Below are positions 8,501-19,400 of a DNA stretch of 57,614 nt, piece after piece (position 1 is the stretch's first letter; each line of letters starts with the position of its first letter). The stretch is taken from NCBI GenBank assembly GCA_902623005.1, contig CACNSC010000011.1:1-57614 (forward strand). The letters are read 5' to 3'. Source of the stretch: an uncultured Coxiella sp. (GTDB taxonomy: Bacteria; Pseudomonadota; Gammaproteobacteria; Coxiellales; Coxiellaceae). The translations under genes were made by a program, and so were the position numbers. The notes below the pieces were generated by a model. That model searched no databases and was not told the DNA's origin. It was given only the letters and a program-made list of their open reading frames with translations.

Positions 8501-10727
8501 TGTTTACAACTTCACCAATGGTCACCATATCACCACGTGCTAATCGTTGTGTGGCTACCCAAATGGTTGCCTCCGTTGGGCCGTACATATTAAAGACACG
8601 ACAATCTCTTTCTAGGAAATATTGTGCAAGCGAATATGGTAACGCTTCACCACCAACCCATAATCGAATTGAATGATAAGGCTGCCATTGATTATTTTTC
8701 AGTAAATCCAACGTAACTGGTGTTGATTGTAATATTGTGATTGCTTGATGATCGATTAATTCAGAAAGTTTATTAGCTTTTGTTCTTACATCATCAGAGC
8801 AGATATACAGTTTTGCACCATAGAGCAACGGCAACAGTAATTCATTAATCGCAATATCAAAACTAATCGAGGTGATGGCTAATAAAGTATCAGAGGGACT
8901 AATGCCGGGGTATTCAGCTATTGAATGAATAAATTGAGAAAGATTATGATAACTTACTTGAACACCTTTGGGCTTACCGGTTGTGCCTGAGGTATAAATC
9001 ACATAGGCAATATGCTCAGGATCAATATTTGTATGACAAGGCTGGTCAAGTCGATTTTTAGAAGAGATTGCTGTGGAAATATTGATGCAATCGCATACAC
9101 AATCGAGTTTTTTAATCAGTGTTGTAGCAGAGTCGTCATGAAGAATGACTGGGTAATCGTCTTGTTGAATAATTTGTTCTAGGTATTTATGAGGTGTATC
9201 AACAGGAATCGGAGTGAAGGTGACTCCCGCTTTTAAACAAGCGAGTAGACTAATCGGTAAAAAACGGTCTCTTGTTTGTAGCAAGATTACTTTATGTAAC
9301 GTGTGTTTTTTTTTATAATCTTGCAAGTAATGACACAGCTGATCAACCAATGTGTGGACTTCCTGGTAGCAAAAAACACCTTCAGCATCTTGGATGGCTG
9401 TACATTCGGCACGCGATGATAAGTGCCTATCGAGATAGTTGGGTAAATGCGAATACTTATCAGTAATTGTCTTCCCTTGAAGAGTCGCCGTGCGTTGATC
9501 CAAGACTATTGCATTTAAAGGTGTTTGTTGATTACTAATACTGGCTGCTACTAACTGTTCAAAGTCACTGGCTAGCTGTTCTAATAGATCGCTGTATAGA
9601 GATCCCGCACAGGATTCAAATCGTGCGTGAATAGCTTCCTGAGATTTGCTGTATGTTAAGGTGAGATCTTTAGGATAACTGTGATTATCAATGGCAATAA
9701 CATCTTGACAGAAAATAGGTTTTTGTTGTGGAAGCAGTCCTTCTGATTGATTGATTACTATATTGAAATGGTCTTGGACTACCTGATCTTTATCTAAGAT
9801 TGTCGCATATGGTAATGCATCAACTAGGTGAGGTCGTTGCCTGTTTCGCTGTTCTTGAACGTGTGTGATCACCTGTCGAATGGTGTTATGGTTCTCAACA
9901 GATAAGAAAAGCGGAAATAAATGACTGTCACAATTCAGTGTTTTTGCTAATGGGTTAAGTCGACAATAATACGATAAGCTAATGGGTATAGTTCCGTCTT
10001 GCATCTGGCAATAGCGATGAATAAGAATAGTCACTATTGCTGTGAAAAATTCAAATACTGTGCAATTTTCTTCATGAACAAATGATTGTATTTGCTTAGT
10101 CATGGATGTGGTGAGCTTAATATAATTCTGTATGTAGCCTGTCGATTTTCTGTCATCAAAAAAAGGTAATGATTGAAAAAGTGATTGTTTAGACAGATAG
10201 CTCTTCCAGAAGTTGCTAGATTGCTCGTTATGTTGTGCTTTTTTTAGATTATCGGGCTTGTTACTTATTGGAGTTGAATGATAGGCATCATCAAGGTGTT
10301 GGCAAAATCGTGTGTAGCTATATCCATCAATGATCAAATGACTTAAGTGAACTTCAAGATGAGGTCCAGCGTCAATCGAATACCAATAAAATCGATACAA
10401 AGGAACAAACTCATCGATAAAAAGCGGTTTTTTTCGAGTCGGCGAGCGCGCTGATATCACTGGATTATTAGGAGCTGAGCATACTCGCTTATAGAGTTGG
10501 CCTTGAGAATCACAATAAAATCGCAGATTAAGCTCTGGTGCATATTCGGTGAGCAAGCGATAAATAACTCGATTTATTTTGTCGAGATTGATCTCGTCGT
10601 TTAAATGGAATTGATAGGACAGGGTGCTGAATGTATCCTGCGGTTGCGATCGTATCGCACGCCAAATTGCCTTTTCCGAGCTTGTTGCTACTTGTTCTGC
10701 ACTACTTGATGTTGATATGAGCGTCAT
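5511..10727 (-). CDS. Hybrid NRPS-PKS: C-A(Gly)-PCP-KS-DH
   Basis: A 1738-residue assembly-line enzyme. A condensation domain (about 15-400) has SHLIIDG: the catalytic His130 is kept and the first His of HHxxxDG is Ser. The adenylation domain (425-915) has YTSGTTGKPKG, NMYGPTEATIW and NKIDR. Specificity positions read D624, I625, N628, Q667, W690, G692, M714, I722, W723, K901, closest to known glycine codes (DILQLGLIWK). The carrier domain has GLSSL (Ser966). The ketosynthase (1025-1440) has TDTACSGS (Cys1180), ESHGTGT and NIGHLE. The C-terminal dehydratase has His1503 (HRVFDHRVLP) and Asp1655 (DGALQ). There is no AT domain, as expected for a trans-AT system. With nothing upstream of C, this is the likely first enzyme: C may acylate glycine. 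The start ATG abuts the preceding TAA. Confidence 0.93.
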   Translation of the reverse strand: MTLISTSSSAEQVATSSEKAIWRAIRSQPQDTFSTLSYQFHLNDEINLDKINRVIYRLLTEYAPELNLRFYCDSQGQLYKRVCSAPNNPVISARSPTRKKPLFIDEFVPLYRFYWYSIDAGPHLEVHLSHLIIDGYSYTRFCQHLDDAYHSTPISNKPDNLKKAQHNEQSSNFWKSYLSKQSLFQSLPFFDDRKSTGYIQNYIKLTTSMTKQIQSFVHEENCTVFEFFTAIVTILIHRYCQMQDGTIPISLSYYCRLNPLAKTLNCDSHLFPLFLSVENHNTIRQVITHVQEQRNRQRPHLVDALPYATILDKDQVVQDHFNIVINQSEGLLPQQKPIFCQDVIAIDNHSYPKDLTLTYSKSQEAIHARFESCAGSLYSDLLEQLASDFEQLVAASISNQQTPLNAIVLDQRTATLQGKTITDKYSHLPNYLDRHLSSRAECTAIQDAEGVFCYQEVHTLVDQLCHYLQDYKKKHTLHKVILLQTRDRFLPISLLACLKAGVTFTPIPVDTPHKYLEQIIQQDDYPVILHDDSATTLIKKLDCVCDCINISTAISSKNRLDQPCHTNIDPEHIAYVIYTSGTTGKPKGVQVSYHNLSQFIHSIAEYPGISPSDTLLAITSISFDIAINELLLPLLYGAKLYICSDDVRTKANKLSELIDHQAITILQSTPVTLDLLKNNQWQPYHSIRLWVGGEALPYSLAQYFLERDCRVFNMYGPTEATIWVATQRLARGDMVTIGEVVNNTCLSVVDSQGDALPLGIEGELMISGSQVAKGYVHGEDSRFFHDQNNLPCYRTGDRVIAISYNHIRYLKRMDDQVKLRGYRIETHEIDRAIEKIIPDITVITVKRDIPNPHLCGFYTGHLSHNEVNQQLKHCIQQILPSYKIPSTLIHLNQFPQNKNNKIDRRQLETANLEDLECKKSDDSNQPSSRQKPTDTVTLKLLDLISTLLQQPITEIDTSLIEYGLSSLNINQLSILIEQHFATRIDAHQFYQLSTIKKISHFIQRDTCQIDSNPSFLQHSTAIKAMPLAIVGYDALLPGGHNAAAFWQSLINNDCLIKRHDRNYLGEHAPAGFLADITQFDCQLFKISPREAKLMDPRQRLLLQCAFKTLQHSNYQIDALSNEKIGCFVAATGNDYLHAQIKSKLTCDPYSLSGTSLSMLANRISYHFNWKGPSIFTDTACSGSLTALSQAAQSLYLNKTSLCFVAAANVIADTQLYQSLKASHFLSASGNCATFSEQANGYVRGEGVIGFMIKRLSDAKKDGDTIHAVIEQIGENHGGQAASLTSPCANAQSSLLVDTYSPLHAKHLSYIESHGTGTRLGDPIEVDALKAFENDCLKENLHESIALGTLKPNIGHLEAAAGFSSLLKVILCMKHQIIPANINSEPVNSAICLKNSKFVMPKRNQPWRPKKKFIAGISSFGFGGSNAHVILSKYDAYHEPSPASERDSLQGKVSLNEKSYWYKSIENTIDSHSDKLFDDIQIDQCSEYEFTVIIPYNHVFFDQHRVFDHRVLPAVAQLEIVIKALNLDKNVSTMINDVLWLQPIVCQPMKYCKLQIKVSNESKNLLFSVSSLNQSPYCQGKIQIGNQTMTCHNTIRLGNKIPVSSYDHALIYNTFKKSGINYGIYFRPIQRLLVANKKVKAHMVIKSKHSLVSLMDGALQSSMAESIEQLPNGLMPFSVGKLTIFDFNKLYELESAIVYAEKVSSHRANLQICNCEGKVLLDIKDLGVKSSKLQSVLKA

Positions 10728-13415
10728 TTAGCTACCACACTGATCAAGAAATTGTATAAAATCGCGATTAAAAGTAACTGTTTGGCATAGTGGAATAAAA
10801 TGACCTGCTTTTTCATAGAGAAGATGTTTCGCGTTAGGTATGAATGATAATTGTTGTCGCATCTCTGCTGAGATAACAGGATCACATGCACCATTTACAA
10901 TCAGAGTTGGCATACTAAAAGCTGCTAAGGATGAAGCAGGCATTTCGAATTGAAGTAGCTTATCGTAATATTGTTGCAATACGATCATCGGTAGTTCTGC
11001 TGAAATAAAACGTTGTACTGGGAAGCTCGTTTGCAATGCAATTTGCAAAATTGACTGATGCTTCTCAAGCTCTGATTGAATCGATATCGTCTCATCGAAC
11101 AAATCGGTATTAAACTGAGTGGCCGTTGAGATTAATGTCATGCTTTTCATGAGGGAAGGTGATTTTTTTGCGATGATTTGGCAAAGCACTCCGCCGAGTG
11201 ACCATCCGCAAAAATCAATTGCTTGATGGAATCTCGATGAGTAGTCAGTAATTTCATGGCTTATCGTATCAAGATCAATCGAAAAATCGTTGTTTGAATG
11301 ATCTTTTCCCGGGTAGCAAGGGATATGGACTTGATATCCGGCATGATGTAATCGTTTAGATTGCCTTAGCCAAACCTTATAATCGCAATTTAAGGGCGGC
11401 ATGAGAATCACTGGCCGACCTGACTGTCCCATGGTCCACCATTGTAGAGACTGGCACGATGAAGCTGTCGTTCTAGGTTTGATCATTGATCGATTGATTC
11501 GAGTCAGTGTTTGATCAATCACGCTCAGTGGCGTGCTCATCCATGAAAGAGATTGATCCAATGTCCAGCCCGCTGATTGTAATTGATCTTGTATCGATAA
11601 GATTGTTAATGAGTCAGCACCGAGTTCAGCCAAAGTTTTTTGTGAGTCTATTTGTGAGCTGGAATAGGATAAAATGCGCGCAACACTAACGATCAATGGG
11701 CTTGGTGTTGTGGTGGAAGTAGCTGGATTGATTTCGTGGTTTATTTGTCCAATGTCATACTCAGTTTGCTTAAATGGGTATGGGGGTAGGTAGCATGAGT
11801 TTTGAATCGTTCCACTGCGTTGAAGATTGAGCTTGCTCCCTTGTAACCAATCATGAACCTCTCTAGCGATATCTACTTGGCGTGATTCATCAGCAATATA
11901 CACAGTGCCATTTGAAAGAGCAGTTTTATGTGTGTGAATATTCTGTAATGTTGAAATTAGCTGATCGAGTCGTTCCGCATAGATAACGATTCGAATCTTT
12001 TTATCCGATTTGACAGGAAATAGCAGGCGATAACTTAACTGAACCAAGTCAATCTCATTAGTTTTTTCTAACCAATCGCTATAAAGCTTGATTAATGCCA
12101 ACATTCGAGCTTCATCTTCTGCGCAAAATATAAAGTGATTATTCAATGACGCTGAGGGTAATTTATTTTTAATGGATTTAATGTTGAAATTAAGAATCAT
12201 GTGTGCATTTGAACCACTAAAGCCAAATGCACTGACGCCTGCAAGATTTTTTTTATCTGGCCAAGGTTGTTGCTTGGTATTGATAGCTACTCCATCGGGT
12301 AATTGACTTTGCGATGAAGGTTGATTGAATGATGGGTGTGGTGGGATTAATTGATGTTGTTGCGACAGGATAACTTTAATCGTACTTACCAACGATGAGC
12401 AAACCAAAGTGTGCCCAATGTTAGCTTTAAGTGCACCTATATAGGTCTTATACTTGGTTTTACCGACGCGTTGATCAAGCGCACGCATAATCGCTTGCAA
12501 TTCTATTTGATCACCCAGTTGAGTGCTTGTGCCATGCGATTCGATGAGTGCTAATTGAGGTGCAAGATCGCTGATTTCCTGATAACTACTAGTTAGTAGG
12601 TTAACCTGACTTTTCACGCTTGGTGACATTAAGCCGTTGCTGGTTCCATTGTGATTAAGCTTAATCGAATCTACCATGGCATATCGCTTTCCACCTAGGT
12701 TGTCAGCGACTGCTTTACTGCAAAGAATTAGGCAAGCAACACCTTCAGAAGGAATCATACCGTCAGCACCGCCATCAAAAGGTCTGCATGATGTTTTTTG
12801 TGTCGTCATCTGACTTGCGTTGGATAAATCATGAAATTCATTGGTTGAAAAAAGACTAGCTCCTGCAACAATTGCTATTTTGCAATCACCATTTTGAATA
12901 TGCAGTTGAGCAATTTTCAGTGCATGTAGGCCAGATGAGCAAGCGGAATCAATAGACAAGCAGGGCCCGTTTAAATTATAGGCATATGAAAGTCGGCCAG
13001 ATAGTGAAGAGAAGGCATTTCCAGTAAAGCTATGCGGGTGGTTGGCATAATCAGGGTTTTGTGCGATTAAGTTTTTGTAATCACCTGGTAAACTGACAGT
13101 GAACACGCCAGTGCCAAACTGCTGCATATCTGCAAGTGTTAAACCGCTGTCTTCGATGGCATGATAAGAGCACTCTAATAGTTTCCTCATTTCGGGGCTC
13201 ATGCATAGAGCTTCAGCAGGAGAGATATTGAAAAATTCGGCATCGAAAGTTTTAGAGTGGTCGATGAAACCGCCGACAATTTCTGATTGATTCCATCGGG
13301 CAGTCTTTCGGGTAGAGATAACGCCAGCTGTCAGATTATTCCAAAATTCAGAAATGTTATTAGCGCCTGGTAAATAACAACTCATGCCAACAATTAGAGC
13401 GGTATTAGACTTCAT
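10728..13415 (-). CDS. Trans-AT PKS terminal module: KS-ACP-TE
   Basis: From ATG 13415 the protein has 895 residues. The ketosynthase (1-410) has DSACSSG (Cys159), ESHGTST (His294) and NIGH (His335), so the Cys-His-His triad is complete, though HGTGT has become HGTST and the usual LExAAG after NIGH is TLVCSS. A flanking linker follows, then a carrier protein with LGADSLT (Ser602). Last comes an alpha/beta-hydrolase thioesterase with GWSLGG (Ser739), Asp845 in GACDP and His872 in AGHFIP, which releases the product. The ATG at 13415 has GGAG nine bases upstream and overlaps the previous gene by 11 bases, which favours it over the far-upstream start at 13505. No AT, KR or DH is present. Confidence 0.92.
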   Translation of the reverse strand: MKSNTALIVGMSCYLPGANNISEFWNNLTAGVISTRKTARWNQSEIVGGFIDHSKTFDAEFFNISPAEALCMSPEMRKLLECSYHAIEDSGLTLADMQQFGTGVFTVSLPGDYKNLIAQNPDYANHPHSFTGNAFSSLSGRLSYAYNLNGPCLSIDSACSSGLHALKIAQLHIQNGDCKIAIVAGASLFSTNEFHDLSNASQMTTQKTSCRPFDGGADGMIPSEGVACLILCSKAVADNLGGKRYAMVDSIKLNHNGTSNGLMSPSVKSQVNLLTSSYQEISDLAPQLALIESHGTSTQLGDQIELQAIMRALDQRVGKTKYKTYIGALKANIGHTLVCSSLVSTIKVILSQQHQLIPPHPSFNQPSSQSQLPDGVAINTKQQPWPDKKNLAGVSAFGFSGSNAHMILNFNIKSIKNKLPSASLNNHFIFCAEDEARMLALIKLYSDWLEKTNEIDLVQLSYRLLFPVKSDKKIRIVIYAERLDQLISTLQNIHTHKTALSNGTVYIADESRQVDIAREVHDWLQGSKLNLQRSGTIQNSCYLPPYPFKQTEYDIGQINHEINPATSTTTPSPLIVSVARILSYSSSQIDSQKTLAELGADSLTILSIQDQLQSAGWTLDQSLSWMSTPLSVIDQTLTRINRSMIKPRTTASSCQSLQWWTMGQSGRPVILMPPLNCDYKVWLRQSKRLHHAGYQVHIPCYPGKDHSNNDFSIDLDTISHEITDYSSRFHQAIDFCGWSLGGVLCQIIAKKSPSLMKSMTLISTATQFNTDLFDETISIQSELEKHQSILQIALQTSFPVQRFISAELPMIVLQQYYDKLLQFEMPASSLAAFSMPTLIVNGACDPVISAEMRQQLSFIPNAKHLLYEKAGHFIPLCQTVTFNRDFIQFLDQCGS

Positions 13416-16400
13416 GTGTGGTCTCCACAAATGTAGCATTCGGATCAACCCAAAAAGCTTGAGTGTGAAAAACGTACCCAGGTAGATGAACTTTATTGAT
13501 CTCATGTGGGTAGTGCTTGGTCCAATCTACCGATTTATCATCGAGAAAATCTTTGAGGTATGGTACATGCGTTACATCAGATTCATGACTTAAATGAACG
13601 ATTAATTCATCGATTGATGCAGCTATGCAGGCGAATTTCTCTTTAAAGTGCTCGCGTGCAGTACATAGGGTAAAAGATAATGAAGACAGGGGTGTCTCAG
13701 GGTGTTTTTCTAAAAAATCCATGAGATTTCTTTTCATGCTGGCGAGAGAATCTTTGTGCTGTGCAGAGAGTACGACAGGATATTGGTGGTTCAATTGATC
13801 TTTTTGGTGACTGGTAGATAGTGGCTTAGATAAAACCATATGGGTATTAGATCCACCAAAGCCAAAACAACTAACGCCAACAACACGGTTGGTTTCGTTT
13901 TGCCACATCGTGTTTTGAGTAGCCAGTTTAAACGGCGAATTATCCAATTCGATGTAGGGATTTTGAGAATTGAAATGAAGATTTGCAGGTATCAATCCAG
14001 TTTTTAGAATAAAAATACTTTTTATGATTGAGGGTATCCCAGCAGCAGGCTCTAGGTGTCCCACATTGGTTTTTACAGCACCCAATAAAATACTCTGATT
14101 TTCTCTGGACGGTGAAAGATCTGCAAAGGCTTGTTTGAGTGCATCAATCTCGATCGGGTCACCGAGCTTTGTGCCTGTGCCATGCGTTTCAATGAAGCCA
14201 ACTTGGTTTGCCAGCGGTGCCGAATAAGCCTTTTTAAGAAGTGCTTTCTGAGCTTTAGGGTTCGGCGATGTCAGTGAATTAGCGCGGCCACCGTGATTTT
14301 CCGCAATGGATTCAATAACGGCATGGATTGGGTCTCGGTCAGCTATTGCATCCTGCAATCGCTTAATCACAAATGCCCCCACTCCCTCACCGCGGACGTA
14401 GCCATCCGCATCACGATCAAAAGTTGCAGAGCGGAAGGATGGAGAGAGTATGCCCATGCTTTGTGCTGCTTTCGTTGTATTTGGGTCGATCAGCAAGCTA
14501 GTTGCACCGGTTAAAACCATATCACATTCTTTTTGTTTCAAAGCAAGAAGGCCTCGATTGATAGCAACAAGTGTGCTGGAGCATGCCGTATCAACCGTTT
14601 CACTGGGGCCAGTAAAATCGAATAAATAAGAGACGCGATTCGCAAGCATCGCGTGAGAATTACCGGTTGCTGCATACGGATGTGAGGTTTGCGCGTGTGC
14701 CTGTGTAAGGTGTTGATAATCGTTAAACTGCACGCCAACAAAGACACCAACGCGAGATAATTGATGTGGCGTGTAACAGGCATTCAATAGGGCATTGTAT
14801 GCAACTTGAAGGAATAGACGATGCTGTGGATCCATTAATACGGCTTCACGATGTGACAGCTTGAAGAATTGGGGGTCAAACTGCGCGATATCATCGAGTA
14901 TTGCTCCCGAGTAATCGTAATCAGACCAACGAGAGAGTTTTTTGACGGCACTCTGGTTGTTGCATAGAAAGTTCCAAAAGGCTTCTGGGTCTGGCCCGCC
15001 AGGTAGAAGGCAATCCATCCCTATAATTGCAAATCGCCCATCATCATCGTTAGTCTGTTTTTCAGTAGTCGGTTCAACGATTGTCGATTGGGAAGAGTCA
15101 ACGATAGACACTTGCTGCTTCTTTTGGATGTATGCAACGATAGCCTGTATTGAGTCATGACTGAAAAAAACACTGGGAGCTAAACTAATTGAGCATGCAG
15201 TCTCTATTTTTGATGCTAATTCTGCTAGTGCTACTGAGGTCATACCAATATCGTTAATGCTGGTTTTAGTATCTAGATCAACAATATCGATCTGCGTTAC
15301 ATCAGCAATAATGTTAATGACCTGTTGCAGAACGGATTGGTTGGTTTTACCTCGAGTTTTCGTTAATTCAGTAGCAACTGGCTTTATCGATTCGATTAAC
15401 TTTTTCTTGACTGGTATAACTTGATAATGTGTATGTTGCGTGAGTAAATCATAGAAACTGCCGACTCCATCTTGATGAGTGAGTGGGTCTATGCCGAGTG
15501 ATTCTCCTATAAATTCAATTGAGGCAGATGACAGGTCTTTGGTTTCAACACTCCACAGTGGCCAGTTGATGGTGAGTGATTGTCCGTATCGATGCCCCTG
15601 TTTGACCAGTTTGTTTCGATGCGCAGAGAATTGATCAAGAAAGCCATTGGCTACTGTGTAGTCAGCTTGTCCTACATTGCCAAAAATCGAAGAGATAGAT
15701 GAAAACGAAACAAAAAAATCTAAGGGTATTGATTGAGTAAGCTGATCAAGAATAGTGGCGCCAAGAACCTTGCATTTAATGACTTCTATAAAATCATTCC
15801 AGCTTTTTTCACGAAACAAGCCATCATGTAGCACGCAAGCAGAGTGTATGACGCCATGGATGGTTGAATATCGTTGTTCAACGTAGTCAATCAGCTGTTT
15901 CATCGCCTTACGCTGAGTAATGTCGCCTTGGTGATACTCAATGGTTGGGTGAATCTGACTTAACTGCTCAAGTACCTGTTGTTTTGTTTGATTAAGGGGA
16001 GAGCGACCTATACAAATGATACGAGCATTAAAATCTCGTAATAAACTCGCACAGAGCAGTCGTGCAATCTCCCCGAAGCCGCCGGTTACAAGATAAATAC
16101 CTTGCTGTTTAATTAAGGATGTGGATTTTTGGCTATGGTGTTTTAAATCAGATAATTCCTCTACAAACCATTGGTCTTGTCTTAGTGTATAGCGCTTGTA
16201 GGTGTCTGATGGATCGATAAGGTGAGTAGAAAATAGCTCGATGATCTCGATAAGATTACGATCAACCTGTAAGTTATGCGCACGTATATTGCGATGCTCT
16301 AAAGCCAGTGTGCGAAAGATATGATGACTGGATTGTTTGAAAATTGGTTCTACGTCGTGAAGGGAGGAGGGTTCGATGAATAAGTGATCAATCGGTTGTG

Positions 16401-19400
16401 TTACTCTCGTGAGCATTTTAGCTAATTTAAATTGTATTTTAAGTTGGCGTGCGGGATGGGTCTCATTATCAAGCGAGCATGCATTGATGAGGTGAACCGA
16501 TTGCTTTGTACTTTTCTCAAGTGTTTCCATCAACGATGAATTGTCAAACGAGCAAACCACAATCCTTGATGAGTAATCAGATGAGGTTTCAAGCTTATCA
16601 TATTGATTTTTAGTTACTAAAATAATCACATTTTGAGATAAGGTGTCTCTCTTTAAAGGTGAGCTGATCGGGCGGTTTTTTAATACAGAATAGGACACTG
16701 AGCCAATCTGAGAGGTGTCATAAGATTCATCACGATTAGTTGAATGGGGTGTATCGACTGAGCGAGGTGGCTGGGGTGAACTTAAATTAGCCCAAAAGGG
16801 TTGCGACTTAAATTGCTGAAACGGTTGCGGAAGGGCGTTAAATCGATAGTCGGCTGGAGGGCTTTCTAAGATAACGTGAGCGTTAGATCCACCGGCACCA
16901 AAGGCGCTGACACCAGAGAATACTGCCTGCTGTCGATTCTTCCACTCAACGTTGGATTGAATAATTTCTAACGCGGAGTGGTCAAGCGAAATCGAAGGGT
17001 TAATAATATTACAATTGATTGATGCGACTTTAAGTTCAAAGTGCATTTGTAATAGCGTTTTTACGATCCCAGCTAATCCTGCTGCCGATTCAAGATGACC
17101 AATATTACTTTTAATTGAACTTACTGAAACCGTTTGCGATGTGTGTTCAAAAATCTGGTTTAACCCTTCTATCTCGATAGGATCTCCCAGCGACGTGCCA
17201 GTGCCATGGGCTTCAATATGAGTTATTTGATCGCACGTGAGTTGACTGGCATTCAATGCTTGCTGAATCACGTGCGCTTGCGATTGCGCATCAGGTACAG
17301 TAAATCGAGATCGTTTTGCAGTTGTGTTAATGGCACTTCCACGAATAATACCGTGAATACGATTATTATCTTTTTTTGCTTTAGCCAGAGGCTTAACGAC
17401 GAGTGCAATGACTCCCTCTCCAGGGACATACCCATCAGCAGCAATGCCAAAACTACTGCAGTTCCCTTGCTGGCTAAGGAACTGTTGCTGACTTAGAAAA
17501 CGGTATTTTCCAGGATGAGGCATGATGTTTACGGCAGCTACAATGGCTGCATCACATTCGTTAAGTAATAAGCTGTTGCGCGCTAGGTGGAGGGCCGTTA
17601 ATCCTCCCGAGCACATGCTATCAACACAGAGACTCGGTCCATGATAGTTATAATAAAATGACAGATGATTGGCTATCGCTGAAAATGAACTGTCTATCGG
17701 GTCTTTGGCTGAGAGTGCTTGGTAATGGCTATACATTGCTGAAGTAAAGACACCAACGTTGCCTTGGGATTGTTCCAAAAAGTCACACTGCGCAAGTGCC
17801 GAATAACTTTGATGTAAAAGGCGTCGTACCTGTGGATCAAGTTTGATGGCATCGCGAGGTGTGATATTGAAAAAATTGCAATCAAATTGATCTGCGTGAT
17901 TGAGGAAGCCACCATGGCGACAATAAGATGCGTCTAATTGATTTTTATTGGGAGTGAAATCATTGGTCCAGTCCCATCGACTTTGAGGCACTGACGTGAT
18001 TCCTGATCTACCATTTTTCAGCATGTCCCACAGTGATATCAGGTCATCAGCTGCTGGAAATTCACCGGCCATTCCAACGATGGCCAAGTGGTTGCACTGG
18101 CTTTCTTGTGAGGATTTGCGATGCAGAGTTTTTGATGTTGATTTCGGAGGAGATTCACTTAATTTTTGAAGCGAAGCAGTAATCTTCTCGGCATAATTCA
18201 TAGTAATGTAATCGACGATCGAATCCACGGTGTCGTGCTGAAAGAGCAATGTTTTCGGAATCTTAACGTTGTTATCATATTGTTTAAGGTATTGTTGAAG
18301 GTGGGTTGCGATGTGCGTCGCAATGATTGAATCTATACCCAATGATAGTAACGAGTGATCATGGCCGAGATGACGAAACTTAGTTTTCTTCAAAACGATA
18401 TTCATCACGTCACTTGCAAGCTGCTGTTTCCAATCAGCACGTTGCTGACTCGACGTTTGGAGAAGGGTGGTATGCTCGCTTTGACTCTGTGTCACGCTAG
18501 GTGCGCTTAATAGCTCAGGATCACCTTGATAGATAGCAGCAGTATCGCCTGGTTGATTTTGTAGAAAGTCATCAAGCATTTGTAATGCATTGCGCGTATT
18601 CAACGGCTGAATGGATGCGTTGGGTTGCATCGTCATACCATCCTTAGTATCCCATAAACCCCAATGAACAACTTTCCATGACGTGTAAGGCTGTTGTTGA
18701 TTAAGTTGTGTGACGCGATTAAGAGCTGCATTAGCTGCTGCATAATCAGCTTGACCGACATTACCAATTACGCCCGTTAGAGAAGAAAAACAAACAACGC
18801 TTTGTGGTCGGATGATGGGTGAAACTTTTGAGAGTGATTCAAGGCCTAGCACTTTGACCTTGATGACTGATGTGAAATCATCTTTTGATTTATTTTGAAA
18901 AAGTTTATCTTTGATGACACCAGCCAAATGATAAATGGTATTGATATCACCATACTTTTGTTTGATATGTGTCAGCGTATTCGTTAACTGGTTGACATCT
19001 TCAATATCAACTTTGAAATAAGACTTAACCCCGTCTTTTTTAAATTGTTGTTGCATTCGGCTATCAATATCGCGCCGGCCTAGTATGAAAACCCGTGATT
19101 GATGGAAAGTAGCCAAGTGCTTGACTAACTTTGAACCGACAGCGCCAGCACCTCCGATCACGACCATGTTTCCTGTTTGAGGTACAGTCGATTGATTGAG
19201 TAACGCGACGGCATGCCAGTCAAGTCGGTATAAAGTGTGATTATCGATAGCAAGCCATCTAGACGTATTGGCAAATGCTAGTTTGAATACCTCTCTTAGA
19301 TTTATATTGAGTGGCGTCTTAGCGATGATCATTCGATGATTGAAATTGGTGTACTCTTGTTCTAGCGTCAAAGCTGCACCATAAATCATTAGCGGCAGTG

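Noticed and set aside
13416-13505. 30-residue N-terminal extension of the KS-ACP-TE protein
   Set aside because: GGAG precedes ATG 13415, KS domains begin right there, and the extension overlaps the previous PKS gene.
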